Source: Undaria pinnatifida (Eukaryota; Sar; Phaeophyceae; Laminariales; Alariaceae). From it: a stretch of 64,000 nt of DNA. The stretch is from NCBI GenBank assembly GCA_012845835.1, contig JABAKD010000029.1:12849892-12913891 (forward strand), given 5' to 3'. The notes under the pieces were generated by a model. It was not told the DNA's origin and did not search any database. It saw nothing but the letters and a program-made list of their open reading frames with translations. Below, in pieces: positions 1 to 11,804 of the stretch. The position numbers and the translations under genes were made by a program. The first letter of the stretch is position 1; each line of letters opens with the position of its first letter.

Positions 1-129
1 ACCCGGCCAGGTATCGTAATACGCGCCCTGACGTAAAGCTATGCATCATGCTAACCGACGCTCTTCCTCCTTCTCCTCCTCTTCCTCGTCCTTCTCCTCC
101 TCTTCCTCGTCCTTCTCCTCCTCCCCTAG

Positions 130-3100
130 ATGAGCGTCGACTCGCATATGCCGCGGGCAGTGGAGGACATGCCCGAGGCGGACCTGCGAGAGTTGGCCAT
201 GTGGTTCAGGAGTAAGGGTGGCGATAGGCGCCGCTTACTGAGGAGGTATAAGGCCGGCCGGCAGAAAACCGAGGCCCTGAACGCTCGGAAGCAGGTGAGA
301 ATCAGTTCGTTTTTTTCGCTATATTGCTGTTGTATGTTTTTGGTATGGTGTTGTTTAGATAACGCTAGCCGTTAGAAAGCCGAGGCCCTGAACGCTCGGA
401 AGAAGGCGATTGGTTGGCTTGGTGTTTGGGTTGGTTTAAGTTGGTGTGTGGTTTGGGTTGGGGGGTGGTTTTGATTTGTTGGGTTTGGGTTGTTGGTTTT
501 GGGTTGGATCTCGGTTGATTTTGGTTTGGGCAAGGCTGATCGCCAGGAAACTGAGGCCCTAGATAAGAAACACGCGATGTATTCTTTGGTGTACGGTGTT
601 GGTTTTGGTTCGTTAGGGTTTGGGTTTGGTTTGTTCTGGTTTGGTGTTGGTTTTGGTTCGTTAGGGTTTGGCCTTGGTTTGTGTTTTGTTCAGTTTGGTT
701 TGTTTTGGTTGGTCCTCCGCCTGACACGTGTCCAGTCAAACACTGTAATTAACCCAGATCCAGATACTGACTAACTGTACTCTGCTGTGTGAGCGCTGTT
801 CTGATCATATCGCTTCTCCGCGCCACCTCACGTTTGCGACTTGTTTTTTTCCCAGGCTGGCGGTGACCTGTTCGCGTCTGCTAGGCTCGGCAAAGTCCCA
901 GCAAGAGGTGGTGTTGGTGCTCGATCCCCGGCCTCAGACGATGTGAGTAAATGCACATACATCGCTGCGAAATCACGTAAAAGCATAAGTACTCGTAGCG
1001 CATGACGAAAGCCGGTAGTACCTTGTGCCAGGTACTGGAGCAACGAAAATTTTTTCGGGGTATTGGCAGCGTAAACCCTGTAATACACATGTGCACTAGG
1101 GAAACGATGTCCATACACTTGTGCGGAGCCTTGTTTTTGGCCATTGTTTACTTTGTTCCTTCGAGGGAGACGATAAAAAAAAAACACGAACTTTGATGAT
1201 TTGTACATATAAAAGTGTGTGAAGGCCGGGGGGGGGTAAATGTTTTATGGATTCATACTATTTCAAGACAATCATTAGTTTCCACGGTCTAAGGAGACGA
1301 TATGCGTATTCCTGTGAATAAACCCCGATTGACACATTCGCAAACCTACGATGCAACACATTTTTTGTTTGTTTTCGTTCACACCAATTGAAGACATGGT
1401 TAGTTTCCGCATCCGTGGGCAGACGATATACCCGATTTAAGAGCCCTACGAAAACAGGCCTGTATTGCCGCTCTTGTCCTAATCATGCTCTTGTCGCACA
1501 GTGGGTATCATACAGGTTCTGGAGTATAGGAGTGAATTACAAGGCGTGACAATCCGACTTGACCGCGGATAACCCCTTTTCGACTGCAAACCCATTTTCG
1601 GGGACATATATTACTTAAATTTAGTGTAGGGGGAGTTTGAGGGGTCTAAATGGGTTGGCTGAGTTCTTTGAAGATGCGCACCGGTTTCAGGGTCAAGCTA
1701 CTTGGGATTTGAGTGGGAACCTTTTGGCGTCGTCGAAGGATTAACGCCTTTACGACTGGAAACCCGTTTGGGGGGACAAATCACTTGATACTAGTATTGG
1801 CAGGGGTTTGGGGGTTCAGTTCTACAGGGGTTAAGTCCGTTATGTGTTGCTTTGGACGCTCTTAAGTCGGGTACCCCACTGTGTAGTAATAATCAGTATT
1901 GATAGCGCATACCTGAGGTACACTATATAGGCATTACTAATGACTAAAATACCTCTTTTATCGCCTAAAAACAGAAATGTTACAAACACTGCAAGTATCT
2001 CCAAGTGTTGTGCTCTGAAAAACGTGGTTGCGGTTGGTGCACGAAGAACGCTAACTAAGACAGGCTTGCTATGGGCCCGGAGACTCAACTGTTTCGTCAA
2101 GGTGCAACGTTGGGAGATACGCCGCCAGGCAGCATGATGATGGCCGTTTTGTATCTCTTAGTGTCCTTGGCGGTTTTGATACGACCGAACTTTGGTGGTT
2201 TAGGTCCCTCTACGACGCGCGGCATGATTGAGGTATACATCTCGGTATACCGTTTTTTGGCGGAAACGTTTTGTAACACGGGGTTCCTTTTAGCACCGCA
2301 GTCCCGACATGGGGGACGAAACACTTGGAGGTGGGCTAGGATAATTTTCGGCGTCTCGGAAATAGGTCAAACCAAAATCGTCGGTAGGTTCATTTTTGTT
2401 TTTGCCTTTCTTTTTCGGGATCGCTCATCGGGTACGTAGCGCTTTTATTTTTTTCTTGTGATCAGTTTTTGGGTGTTAATTATTTGGAGGCCCAGAAAAA
2501 AAATGGTGCTAGAACTAGTAGTACGAAATAGGTAGCCCTTTTTGGCTGACTAATTATTTGTTCTGCATGACGGTGCTCCTAAGTCCAAAATCGTCGGAAT
2601 ATAAAAAACAAAATCGCAGCTTTTTTTTTGGGGTACCTCATCGGGTTGCACTTTTCGTTTTCTCAAAATCTGCTTTTGGGTTTAGAAAGGAATACATATG
2701 CTAATGTATTATTAAAATTGAAGCCTCAGAAATAAACTGGTGAAACTCTTCTACCGTAGCTTGCGTCCCAGCTTGACCCCGAATGGGGCGACTGTAGCAA
2801 ACCTCCTTCGGTCACAGTTGTGCCCAATGCTCGGTTTTGCCAGAGAAATCAGGATGCTCCCTCCCTCGGGCATCAGCGGCACCCTCCCTCCCCTTTGCCC
2901 CTTCCCCATTTTAGCCATAGGTCAAAATTAAGTTTATTTGCACACCGAACCAAACAAAACCAAACCAATCCAAACCAAAACCAAAGCCAAACTAAACGCA
3001 TCGTTGACCAAACATAACCAAACCAAACCTTTTTTGCTGCAACACGTGCTTGTGTGTGCTTTCAGGGCTCGGTAAGGTCGGCGAAATCAGCCCGCTCCGC

Positions 3101-3464
3101 CCGTTCGGCTCGCTCGGGTGTCAGCACCAGCACAGCCGTGAGCAACATAAGCGGCCGCCTCGCGAAAGCAGCCTGGGGTCCTGGCAACACCGCCAAATCG
3201 AACACTAGCCTCAACGGTAGCGCCAATGGTAGCGGGAATCGAGACCATCCTCGCCGGGGTACTGCTGCATCTCCGCGAATGGCTGACGCTCGCTCTTCTG
3301 CCTCGGGCTCCTCTGTCTCTGGTAGCAACGCTAGGTCTCGGTTTGGTGGGGTCGCTCGGGAGGACGGTAGTCGAAGGGGGGGAGATTTGAGATCGACACC
3401 TGGGAGCAGAAGGTCGCCGCGCGCGGAGACTAGGGCTATGGGCGCACGCACTGGTTGGCTCTAA
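130..3464 (+). CDS. 3' part of an unrecognised split gene (last three exons)
   Basis: Three exons join without a frame change: 130-294 (after a long CT-rich tract ending CCCCTAG, donor GTGAGA), 856-942 (after TTTTTTTCCCAG, donor GTGAGT) and 3066-3464 (after TGCTTTCAG, ending in TAA). All junctions are phase 0. The first exon begins with an ATG codon directly after the acceptor AG, so it is more likely an internal exon than the start; upstream exons would be outside the window. The encoded part is charged and probably helical (PEADLRELAMWF, then Arg/Lys-rich), followed by a Gly/Ala linker and a Ser/Arg/Gly-rich, probably disordered tail with an SARSARSARS run. No family was recognised. The splice signals and phase agreement are seen directly; that this is one gene is inferred. 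Confidence 0.55.
361..586 (+). pseudogene. Two decayed copies of the end of the first exon
   Basis: The exon end encoding RQKTEALNARKQ (about 259-294) recurs at 367-406 and 541-580. The second copy matches at nearly every base but carries an in-frame TAG where the original has CAG. The third is more diverged (RQETEALDKKHAM when read in the same frame), is preceded by CGCCAG and is followed within about 15 bases by TTTGGTGTACG, so it could act as an alternative exon. Seen directly as repeated sequence; whether either copy is ever spliced in is unknown. Confidence 0.5.
411..712. repeat. GGTTTGG/TTAGGG-like degenerate simple sequence
   Basis: This intronic stretch consists almost entirely of short variants of GGTTTGG, TTGGTTTTGG and GTTAGGGTTTGGG. 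Two longer near-identical units starting GGTTCGTTAGGG lie at about 608 and 656. It creates long ORFs on both strands (Gly/Phe/Leu on plus, Asn/Gln/Thr on minus) that are compositional artefacts. It has no coding evidence. Confidence 0.75.
1560..1840. repeat. Duplicated dispersed repeat with 'GGAAACCCGTTT' core
   Basis: Two related units, about 1560-1660 and 1740-1840, share a core of gact-g-aaacccgtttt, a GGGGACA block and a downstream AGGGGTTTGGGGG block. A further copy lies at about 62455-62550 beyond the TMEM220 gene, and a weaker relative at about 24930-25015. This is a dispersed element of unknown type; no terminal repeats or coding sequence were seen. Confidence 0.45.
2205..2690. mobile_element. 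Degenerate relatives of the 'TAGAGGTATACC' MITE family
   Basis: The stretch contains decayed blocks typical of the MITE family seen intact at 38.2-38.8 kb: GAGGTATACATCTCGGTATACC, a GTTTTTTGGCGG block, a GGGGTTCCTT block and CCAAAATCGTCGG. Order and spacing are roughly conserved but the termini are not clear. It lies inside intron 2 of the 5' gene. Confidence 0.35.
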
Positions 3465-4250
3465 GTCGGAGCGGGGGAGGTGGCTTTGACTTGGTTTGAT
3501 GAAGGGACTCGGGGAATTGGCTTTTGGAGGGAGTTGGGAGGGGGTTGGCATTGCCGCATAGGGCACGAGGAAAGCACGTACTGGTTGTGGTTTAAGGAGG
3601 AATCAGGTCGGGTTGCTTTGAGGGGGGTGAGGAAGATGGTTTTGATTCGGATGAAGGCGTGTGGAAAGAGGGAGGGAGATTTGAACCAGAGGATGGGAGG
3701 GAGAGAGGGGCAAGTAGGGCGGCTCGATTCTCGCCTTACTTTTGGCGTTTTGGGAAGCTCGAGAGGGGCGGGGAAGAGACTGGGAGTTCGGCAATGAAAT
3801 GGGGGCTGTGGTACAGAAACGTGCGGGATGAAGCCGCTCTACCTGCTCGGAAGGAGTGTTATCGTTGCTGCTGATGTTGTTGGTGCTTCGGCTGGTTTTT
3901 TCTAACCATGGTGAAAAGCTTGCTGGGAGCTATCTTCTGCTGGTTTATCTTATTGTCGGTGGAAAGCTAGAGGATCTGGCTCGTCGTTAAGTAGACTCGG
4001 CGGTTCATCTGATCATTGTCAAGTTGTTGTGTGGTACATTTGAAGGATTATCTAACCTTTGTCAGCTGGCCGTGGGATGGCTTTGGCGGGTTTATCTATT
4101 AAAAGTCTTTGTGTGAGGCTCATTGTGTCTTAACTTGGCTGGCTTATCTGCTCTTACCAACTCGGTGTAAGCACCTTCATGAGGTACCATAACTTTGGCT
4201 GTTTTCGCCTACCAGGGTTTCATGTAATATCGGTTGTTGCCTTGTCGTGC
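3465..4250. other. Downstream flank of the 5' gene, no feature recognised
   Basis: After the TAA at 3462-3464 the sequence is G-rich (GGGAGGGAGA-type runs to about 3780), then mixed. Open frames here are short and compositional. No poly(A) signal, splice-bounded exon, RNA gene or repeat with a clear unit was recognised. The 3' UTR of the upstream gene probably lies here. Confidence 0.4.
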
Positions 4251-4539
4251 GGTAGCTTTTGCTGGTTGATCTAGTGAGTGGAAGTCTGGCTGTGAGTCGT
4301 TTTCATGGATGGAGCAGGCACGGAAGGGCGGGGAGCTACGAGACTAGGCAGAGAGTGAGCGAGCGCGGGAAATCACGAGGGGCAAAAGCGATACGCCAGC
4401 AACAGCAACAACGCCACATATATTGTTTTGTTTTGTTTTTTAGAATGCGTTTGCGAGGCGCACGATTTCTTCGCCGGGGGGGAGGCGGTAGCGGGAGCGG
4501 TGGCGCTATTTGTGCTATGAATCAAATGTGTCTGTCGTA

Positions 4540-5225
4540 TCATTGTTCAATTGTGTCAGTCCATGTGTGCCACTTCTTGGGTATTTTTATTTTTTCCTGC
4601 GGTAGAGTTTTGCTCAGGGTTTGCACGAGAAGCGCGGAGGGAGTGTTTTAGCGCACGAACACGCTGCGGACGAGGCGGTGGAGGTGGCGGCACCCGTCGT
4701 GGTGTCTATCGTGTGTGGCGATCGTTTCAATTGTGTCCGTCCAAGTGTTTGGGTTATTTTTTTTGTTTATTGTTTCCCTGCGGTAGATTTTCGCTCTGGG
4801 TTTGCATGAAAAGGGGGTGGAGGGGTGTTGAAACGCACGAACTTGCGGCGGACGAGGCGGTTGTGGTGGTGGCGGCTCCCCCTTTGTCCTGGTTTATCAC
4901 GTGTGTCAGTCATGTCAATTGTGTCCGTCCAATTGTTTTGCTTGTTTTGGTACTTTTGTTTTCCTTGTCGTGGAGACTGTGCTCTGGGCCTGCACGTATA
5001 TCGATTGTGCTCATTGTGCCCATCGAATGTTTTTGGTTGTTAGGGTGTTTTATTGTTTTCCCTAGTGGGGTAAAGATTTTGCTCTGGGCTTTCCACGTGT
5101 CAATTCTGTCGATTGTGTCCATCAAATCGTTCCGCTTTTGTTGCGTATTATTATTTTCCCTGCGATTGATTTTCGCTCTGGGTTTGTACGAGAAGACGGG
5201 AAGGGGTGTTTACCACAAGGGGGGG
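4540..5225 (+). repeat. Degenerate tandem repeat, unit about 180 bp, four copies
   Basis: Units begin near 4548, 4730, 4915 and 5103. Each contains TTGTGTC-GTCCA, a T-rich block, TTTCCCTGCGGTAGATTTT-like sequence, GCTCTGGGTTTGCA and, in the first two, GCGCACGAAC followed by GCGGACGAGGCGGT. The 229-residue ORF across it (Cys/Phe/Trp/Val-rich) follows the repeat and is not considered a gene. Confidence 0.6.
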
Positions 5226-5849
5226 GGGGGGAGGCGTTAGTGCGCGCGGCTGCGTAGACCTCTGGTCCACACGCACCAGCCATCCTTTACTCGCCTTGAG
5301 AGCTTCCTTCAGCCTATTTTTTTACTAGGCAGGGTCTGTCGCATTTTTTTTAGTTTTTTACTGTGTATGCTGGTTTGTTTTTTTATGGAGGGAAAGGGGT
5401 CGTGAGGAACATGGGATAAAGTGGAGGGTGGCAGTTTTGAGGACGGCGTTTTACAACCGTGCCTGCTGCTGCTGCTGTTTCTGTTCGGTGATGTGTTTTG
5501 GCGAGGGCTCTTTCCGAGGGAGAACGGGGAGAGGGTTCTGCTTCTATTTCTAACGAGCTGTTTACGTGGATGAGGGAGGTGGTACTGTTTTCTGTTTATT
5601 GACGAGCTGTTTACATGGCTGGAGAAAAAAAGTTTCTGTTTTCTGTTTCTTTGATGAGCTGTTTGCACGGGTGGAAAGGACGCGTTTGATGAGCAGTTTG
5701 CATGGGGGGGGAGGAATGTGTCCATTTCTGTCGTTGGCGAGGTCACCGCTGGGGGGGTGGTGGGATTGCCACTCGGGGGATGTTGGGGGAGTTTGGAAGA
5801 TTGCGAAAATTGGAGTGGTTGGGTCTTGCTTTGCATCCTACCTGGCCAG

Positions 5850-6140
5850 AGCGTGTCACGCGGTCGGCCTCAGACGGCGGCGGTGGTGATGGCGGCAGTG
5901 GCAGCTGGGGCGATAGGCGCGTGTGCATGGCGTTGGAGAAGCTTAGCATTTGTTTCGCTTGGGCTGCTGTGTTCTCCGGCTTTTGTTTTGGCAGGCTTTG
6001 TTTTCGGCACACTACTTTTTAGGCACAAGAGGAGAGACCACATCCCAAAGCCGATAGTGCTGGATATGGGATGCGTGTGTGTGGCCGTTATTTTGCGGTA
6101 CGGTACGATGGTACGCGGGTGGTTGCTGGTTGGAGGGTAG
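5850..6140 (+). CDS. Possible terminal exon of a small membrane protein (weak)
   Basis: A GC-richer open frame follows the possible acceptor CCTGGCCAG and runs 96 codons to TAG. It encodes two hydrophobic stretches (about residues 9-24 and 29-53 of the exon), a basic RHKRRD turn and a third hydrophobic stretch, which is more protein-like than the surrounding repeat ORFs. No homologous family was recognised and no partner exon was found upstream, where tandem repeats dominate. It could equally be chance. Confidence 0.2.
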   Translation, partial: SVSRGRPQTAAVVMAAVAAGAIGACAWRWRSLAFVSLGLLCSPAFVLAGFVFGTLLFRHKRRDHIPKPIVLDMGCVCVAVILRYGTMVRGWLLVGG

Positions 6141-6299
6141 ATGGGTGTATCGAGAAGGTTTAGGACTAACAGCGAGCGTCTTTGTCGCTTAATTTTGAGG
6201 ATGATTAAGGACGAGATGACGTGAGGCCGAACCGTGACAAAGGTTTTGGACTTGGTAGCGTGCGACTGAACTGCACCGGTATGTGACTCCACCGGATGT

Positions 6300-6960
6300 T
6301 TGAGATAATTGAAGGCGGTGTAGATGGGGGGGGAGGGGGGGTGGTCGAGTTAAGCTTTGTCTAAGTAGCAGCTCAACGAATGCTAGAGAGAAGTGTAGCG
6401 ATTACTGAAAACGACTGAGTGCGGGAGAGAGGGGGGGAGGGGAAAGTTTTTTTTTTTGTTTGGTATCTTTCGGCTGACCGGCTGGTATCGTTTTAGTCAT
6501 ACCGTTTCTGCTCGATACACAAGGCAAGCAGGTATTGACCGATGTAGCAAGCCGCTAGCGATTAGCGATTTGCGATCACAAGGCTGTACTGTAGTGCTAT
6601 TATTTGTAGCGGGTCCGCCGATATCCCGAAACTTATCGTGTAAGTCCGCTAATCTCCTGAAACGTGTACGTACGTGCAGGTGGGTGTGTGGGTGAGCGGA
6701 GCGATGTTACAGGCCGAGTAGAGGTGGCAGAGAGCCCAACGCAGCCTAACGTCAGGCGGCGAGCAGAAGGGTCGAAGGCGCAGGGTGGGTATCGCATCGG
6801 TTTCTTGAGTGGGTGGGATCGTACGATATTTTTTTTTGCGTTTCTCGTAGGGTAGGAGGCGGGTGCTTTTGATAGAACATCGATTTTTTGTCTGGAAGAG
6901 CGCGTGCGATCATCGGTATTATATATTTTGGCTCGACTGTGTACAAGTGCGGGGAGGAGC
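6300..6960. other. Intergenic stretch, nothing recognised
   Basis: G-rich runs occur at about 6325-6345 and 6430-6445, otherwise the sequence is mixed. ORFs are below 115 codons and lack splice context or recognisable domains. Confidence 0.4.
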
Positions 6961-6969
6961 CACACCACT

Positions 6970-7112
6970 CATATATCTATCTTTATTACTTCTATCTATT
7001 TAGATATATCTATCTGTCTGAGTGGAAGTGCGGGCCCATCATCTACCTTTCAACATGCATCTATTAATGTATCTGTTTACCTATCTGCAGTCGATCTATC
7101 TATCTGTCTATC
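6970..7112. repeat. Interrupted TATC/TCTA microsatellite
   Basis: Runs of (ATCT)n and TATCTATC occur at 6970-7015 and 7060-7112, separated by a short unique segment. It is intergenic. Confidence 0.7.
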
Positions 7113-7129
7113 CGATGGACCGGGCGTGA

Positions 7130-8455
7130 TTTGATTGGTTGTCTTTTGGGGAGAAGCGTCGGGTTCTAGCCGGCCGGGGTGGGTGTCTTTTCATTCTACA
7201 ACAGAATGATGGATGTCTAGGCGAGGCTCGTTTCCAGTAAACACATGCCCGATAACATTCGCGTATGGATTGAATGGGCCGGTGTGTACACGTACGCGCT
7301 GCGCTTGAGAAGAATGGGGGGGGTGTATTTTTATGTTGGCTTGATTCGCGGGGAGGAGGGTGACTTCGGAACTTGGAAGAATATGCGTGGCGGTCATATT
7401 CTAGCCGCCCGCAACATCGCCATGGAACGTTAGAAGCGAGGCGTGGCTTTGAGGTCGGGCATACGGGTTGAATGGGCGGTTTCTTGACGTGTTGTTGGCG
7501 TTTGGTTGCGCGTTCTGAAGAGTTGTGGGACTAAAAAGGCCCGGGTGAGCCGGCAGGTATCGTGTTGTATTGGCTTTCGATGGACCGGGGGTTGGGTATT
7601 TTGCAACGTCTCGCGCCTCGCCAAATACATGCTGTTGTTTGTTTTTGTTTCAAGTTGATATCGGCGACGAGCGTAGACAATACCGGGACGCTCCTATTCT
7701 TCGTATTGATATGATTGACTACAGGATGGTGGTGTGTGGTTGGGGGCGCGAGGGAGAGTTATATTCATTGTCGGATTCCGTCTAGGCTGTTGTTTATTTG
7801 CTTGTGAGGAAGTTGGAGGGTTGATGTAATTCGCGGGAGGGGAGAGGGGGGCGATGAGACACGTAGATGCTACAAATTAAAGGATGGTCCAAGCAATGCG
7901 ACGAAGTGTCAGGTCTGTGTAGTCCGTCTCGTGTTGGCAGGCAGTGCCCCCTGTCCTTTAGCTGGCGGGGCGGGAATAATGTGTTCAACCAATTATCAAT
8001 GTATTAATATGTGTGTTTCGATAAATATTCAACGCCACGACTACGTAATGTAAACCAATATTGGTTTGATTAGCCCATCAGATAAAATTGAGGTGATTGT
8101 GCCAATCATGCCGTGGCTATACGTGCCCCCCCTCCTCCCCCGCATTTGGTTTTCTCGCGCATAACCTTCATTGCGCTGTCCCAGTGCTCGTCGATTTTGG
8201 TACATACCTTTCGTTATTGTACGTAGCGCACGGGATCAATCCAGCGTTCCCACTACCCGTCGATTTTCATCGATATATACTGGTATACATATACGAAGTA
8301 TATTCTTACCTACACTCTCACGCTTTCAACGACGGAGGACTTGGAAAAAGTGCTCGAACGGCACACGCCACAGCTACTACTGGCATAGTCTTCGTAATAT
8401 TCATACGTGTTCGCCAACGTATCTGATTGCTCAAGGAGGGCTACTACGAATGAAT
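7130..8455. other. Intergenic stretch, nothing recognised
   Basis: No exon with good splice borders and recognisable product, RNA gene or structured repeat was seen. ORFs of 60-140 codons are present but have no protein-like composition. Confidence 0.35.
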
Positions 8456-8459
8456 GTTA

Positions 8460-10010
8460 TACATATCGTACCTGGTATTGAAGAAATAAAAATACACTCC
8501 AGCTGTGAGATCGAAGATTTTGTAGAAACCCATCTTTGCAATCTGTGTGAGACACTCCGATCGCGCATATTACGGGTTGTGTGTCCTCATTAAGGATATA
8601 GGTCGGCGACTCCCCTAGGAACTACAGTGTAGCTTGTACCAGGGTCAACAGGGTGATGTTAGTCTGTATGTGCGCGGAAAACTATAAAACCCGTTTTTGA
8701 GGGGGACAAAAACTGACAGCTGTGGAAGCAAATGCACCAGCTTATCAAGTGAATCCTGTAAGTCAAATAACCGGTGAGGGGAGGACGGAGTTTTTATGGA
8801 CGTGGGGGCCTGGGTTTGATCAAGAGGGAGCGGGGGGCGGGGGGGGGGGGCGGGGCAACTCAACCTGTGCGTGGAAACTATAAATCCTATAAGGGCATAA
8901 ATCTGACAGTTTTGGAAAGAATGCCTAGTATGTTATGTATATCCTGTAAGTCGTACAACCAGTGAGGAGAGGGCGGAGTGTTCGAGGGAGTGGGTGGGTG
9001 GGTGGTGGGGGGTTGGGGCGAAAGGGTTTTTTTACCAGCGTTAGGTCGCATAGATGGAGGGGTTTGCTATACGCGTGGTGCTAGGTCTAGGCGATGGTGC
9101 GGGTGGTGGGGAAGGAAGGGGCGTTGGGGGAGAGGGGTGAATTGAAGCAGCGGCATGGATGGCTCAAAAAAGATAATGAGGTGATATCAAGTGCGTGGAA
9201 GTGTTTATTATTTTGGCAGAATTCAATGTTAGGTGGGGCGTTTGAGCAAGAGGGAGCGGGAAAAAGAAGAAGAAAAAAAACGGTGGGGGGAGGGTTTCGG
9301 GACGGGGGGAGGGGGGGGGGGGGGGGGGAGGTTTTTAACAGGTTAAGGTCACATATATTATGAAAATAAAAATACACTTCAGCTGTGAGATCGAAGATTT
9401 TGTCGAAACTCATCTTTGCAAGCTGTGTGTGATACTCCGATCGCGCGTATTACGCATATATGTAGGGGCTTGCTATACGCGTGGTGCTTAGTCTAGGCAA
9501 TCGTGCGGGTGGTGGGGAAGGAGGGGGCGTTAGGGGGGGGGGGGCGTTGGCGGGGAGGGGGGGATGAATTACAGCTACGTCATGGATGGCTAGAATGATA
9601 ATGACGTGATATCAATTGCGTAGAAGTGTTTATTACTCTGGCCGATTTCGATTTTAGGTGGGGCGTTTGAACAAGAGGGAACGGGAAAAAAAAGGGGGGG
9701 GGGGGCGGAAATGAATTGGAGCTACGGCATGGATGGCTAAAAAAATAAGAGGTGATATCAGCTGGCTGGTAGTGTTTACTACTCTGGCAGATTTTGATTT
9801 TAGGTGGTGCGTTTGAACAAGAGGGATCGGGGGGGGGGGGGGGGCATTTTAATATGTGCGCGGAACATATATATCTTTGAAGGGGACAAATCTGACGGTT
9901 GTAGCAAGAATACATCCCTTTATATCACCTGCCTGGTATTTCTTATTGTTCTAGCAGATTTGATGTTAGGTGTAGTGTGCAACACAATCTCTACGTGTGG
10001 TAAACAACGT
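8460..10010. repeat. Nested duplications with poly(G) tracts
   Basis: A block of about 90 bp with CAGCTGTGAGATCGAAGATT occurs at about 8484-8575 and again at 9363-9455. A second block with TATACGCGTGGTGCT occurs at 9070 and 9473. A third, AGGTGGGGCGTTTGAGCAAG followed by a poly(G) run, occurs near 8810 (partial), 9230, 9655 and 9800. The G runs of 8-18 bases form G4-capable tracts. No protein-coding content was supported. Confidence 0.6.
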
Positions 10011-10084
10011 GTTAAAGCTTCATAATTTGTTATTGTACATGGATCGCAAGATAGAATATTCCAATCGATAGGCACAACTATTTA

Positions 10085-10805
10085 GTTACCGTGATTTTAC
10101 CGTGCCGGTGTGGAGCTGTGACATCGCTAATTATTAGAGAGAGATACATGTTGCAAAATACAACAGGCGAGGTGATGTGGTCATGCAATGTCACCACCAA
10201 TGAGCACGAGGGGGAGAAGCGCGAATCGTCAGTGTTTTGAAATGAATGCTTGGTGTACCCGCGCTAAATTACGTTACTTCGTTAGTCACACTTCGTTTGG
10301 CATAGGTTGAGGGGCGATCATGCAGACGGTAAGTGCGAATACCCTACGTAATAGGTTGGTAGTGTGGTCACCCGCAATTTTAACATAACTGCCTGTACTT
10401 CCTTTTCACATTATTATTAGCTCATGTACGATTTTACGCCGATGATTTTTAACGTGCCGATGTGGGGCTCTGAGGTCGCCAATTATGAGACAGAGATACA
10501 TACTACAAATACAGCAAGCAAGGTGACGTGGTTATGCAATGTCACCACTATTGAACACGAGGGGAAGAGGTGCAAATCGTCATCGTTTAGAAAGGAACGC
10601 TTGTTGTGCCCGCGTTCAATGGCTTTACTTCTCGTTAGGCATATGCTACTGCGTTTGGTAGAGGTTGTCAGACGATCATACAGACAGCAGGTAGGCACGA
10701 AATACCCTGCGTAATAGGTTGGTAGTGTGGTCTACCGTTAACATATCTGTCTGTACTTCCTTTTCACATTATTATTAAAATCTAGTGTACGATATTATAC
10801 GCCTT
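10085..10805 (+). repeat. Direct tandem duplication of about 360 bp
   Basis: Two adjacent copies run from about 10085 to 10445 and from 10446 to 10805. They share GAGATACAT, GTTATGCAATGTCACCAC-like sequence, GAACACGAGG, AATAGGTTGGTAGTGTGGTC and CTTCCTTTTCACATTATTAT, with perhaps 80% identity by eye. The ORF in the second copy (about 96 codons) is broken in the first, so coding function is unlikely. Confidence 0.65.
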
Positions 10806-11132
10806 GTATTTTCTCCCCACTGTCGACGAAGATATTATGGTCCTGTAGATGTCGCGTCCACGCCTGGTGCTGTTGTTTGTGGTGCTCATGAAAACATGCC
10901 CTAGCGTGTAGTAGATGGTCGCTGAGTGGTGTTTCTTTCCTTTACATCAAACCACGTAGTATATGTCAACGCAACCGCTTGCTTGAAAACGGCAAATAAA
11001 ATTCTTCACACACCTGACACAGAGGAGACGCGGCCCGAAGATTGTTCAGTATACCGACGGTCAGGATCACGTTATCGAGCAGCGCACTTGGATTTTAGTG
11101 CCGCTCCTCACTCCACCTAAGACACTGACCCA

Positions 11133-11389
11133 GCCTACGGTAGGGGGGTCCCCTTTTGGGCCTTTTATTTCAGTGGCTAGGGGTCACTCGCGCGAGTAGC
11201 CCCTTTGTTCCTATGCGATACTACGTTTTCTTCATGTTTTGCATTGACGAAATTTATCCGCAATGCAAAGGTGATCTAAGCTGCGCCAAAACAAGTGCCT
11301 AAACCATCTTCATCCGTTGGGTACACAGCCACTCGTGCGGTTGCTCAAACACATCAGTGAAAATGGGGGTACCCCCCCTACCGTAGCCT
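11133..11389 (-). mobile_element. MITE family A copy, complete
   Basis: The ends are inverted repeats CTACGGTAGGGGGGTCCCC (left) and GGGTACCCCCCCTACCGTAG (right). Inside is the palindrome TCACTCGCGCGAGT. The element is about 257 bp with no ORF. Orientation is set relative to the copy at 50763-51055, which is on the other strand. Short size, terminal inverted repeats and dispersed copies are typical of a MITE; the parent transposase is not in the window. Confidence 0.7.
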
Positions 11390-11800
11390 TGGTCCACTAC
11401 GGGCATGCGTTGGACCCAGTTCGCCGATGCCCAAAACCAATTGAAAAGGAGGTGATGTGGTGGGCGAATGCTATGATGATTTGCGCAGCTGTGATTACCC
11501 CGTCTCCTCTCGTTCTGTTTTGTTCTCGCGTTCTTGATGAACCTGTTATTTGGCAACGAGCAGTTTTGACGCATTTTAGGTTTGTGTAAAAGGCATACTT
11601 CGAAGTATATACACAGCAGCCTAGCCGCCCCTCCCGTTCAAAGAAGACTGTGGTGTGACCTGTACAGTACAACAAAAAAAAAAATTGCCCACACGTTGAT
11701 GTTATCAGGGGATGTAAATGTGTTTCTAGTGGCCCAGGTGATGACGCCGCTGCAAGCCCGGCAAAATGGCTCAGCCAGTCCCAAACAACGATGATGGTCA
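11390..11800. other. Flank of MITE A with a short ORF, function unknown
   Basis: A plus-strand frame reads through the MITE end to 11589 and encodes a mixed hydrophobic stretch (about 11440-11580). It has no start within the non-MITE part, ends in GTTTGTGTAA and has no recognisable domain. Nothing else is seen. Confidence 0.2.
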
Positions 11801-11804
11801 GCGA

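Noticed and set aside
3062-3566. Minus-strand ORFs of 129 and 159 codons over the last exon of the 5' gene
   Set aside because: Shadows of the plus-strand exon, which has good acceptor, phase continuity and stop.
4259-5240. Cys/Phe/Trp-rich ORFs of 130 and 229 codons
   Set aside because: They span tandem units of about 180 bp; the composition follows the T- and G-rich repeat and there is no domain.
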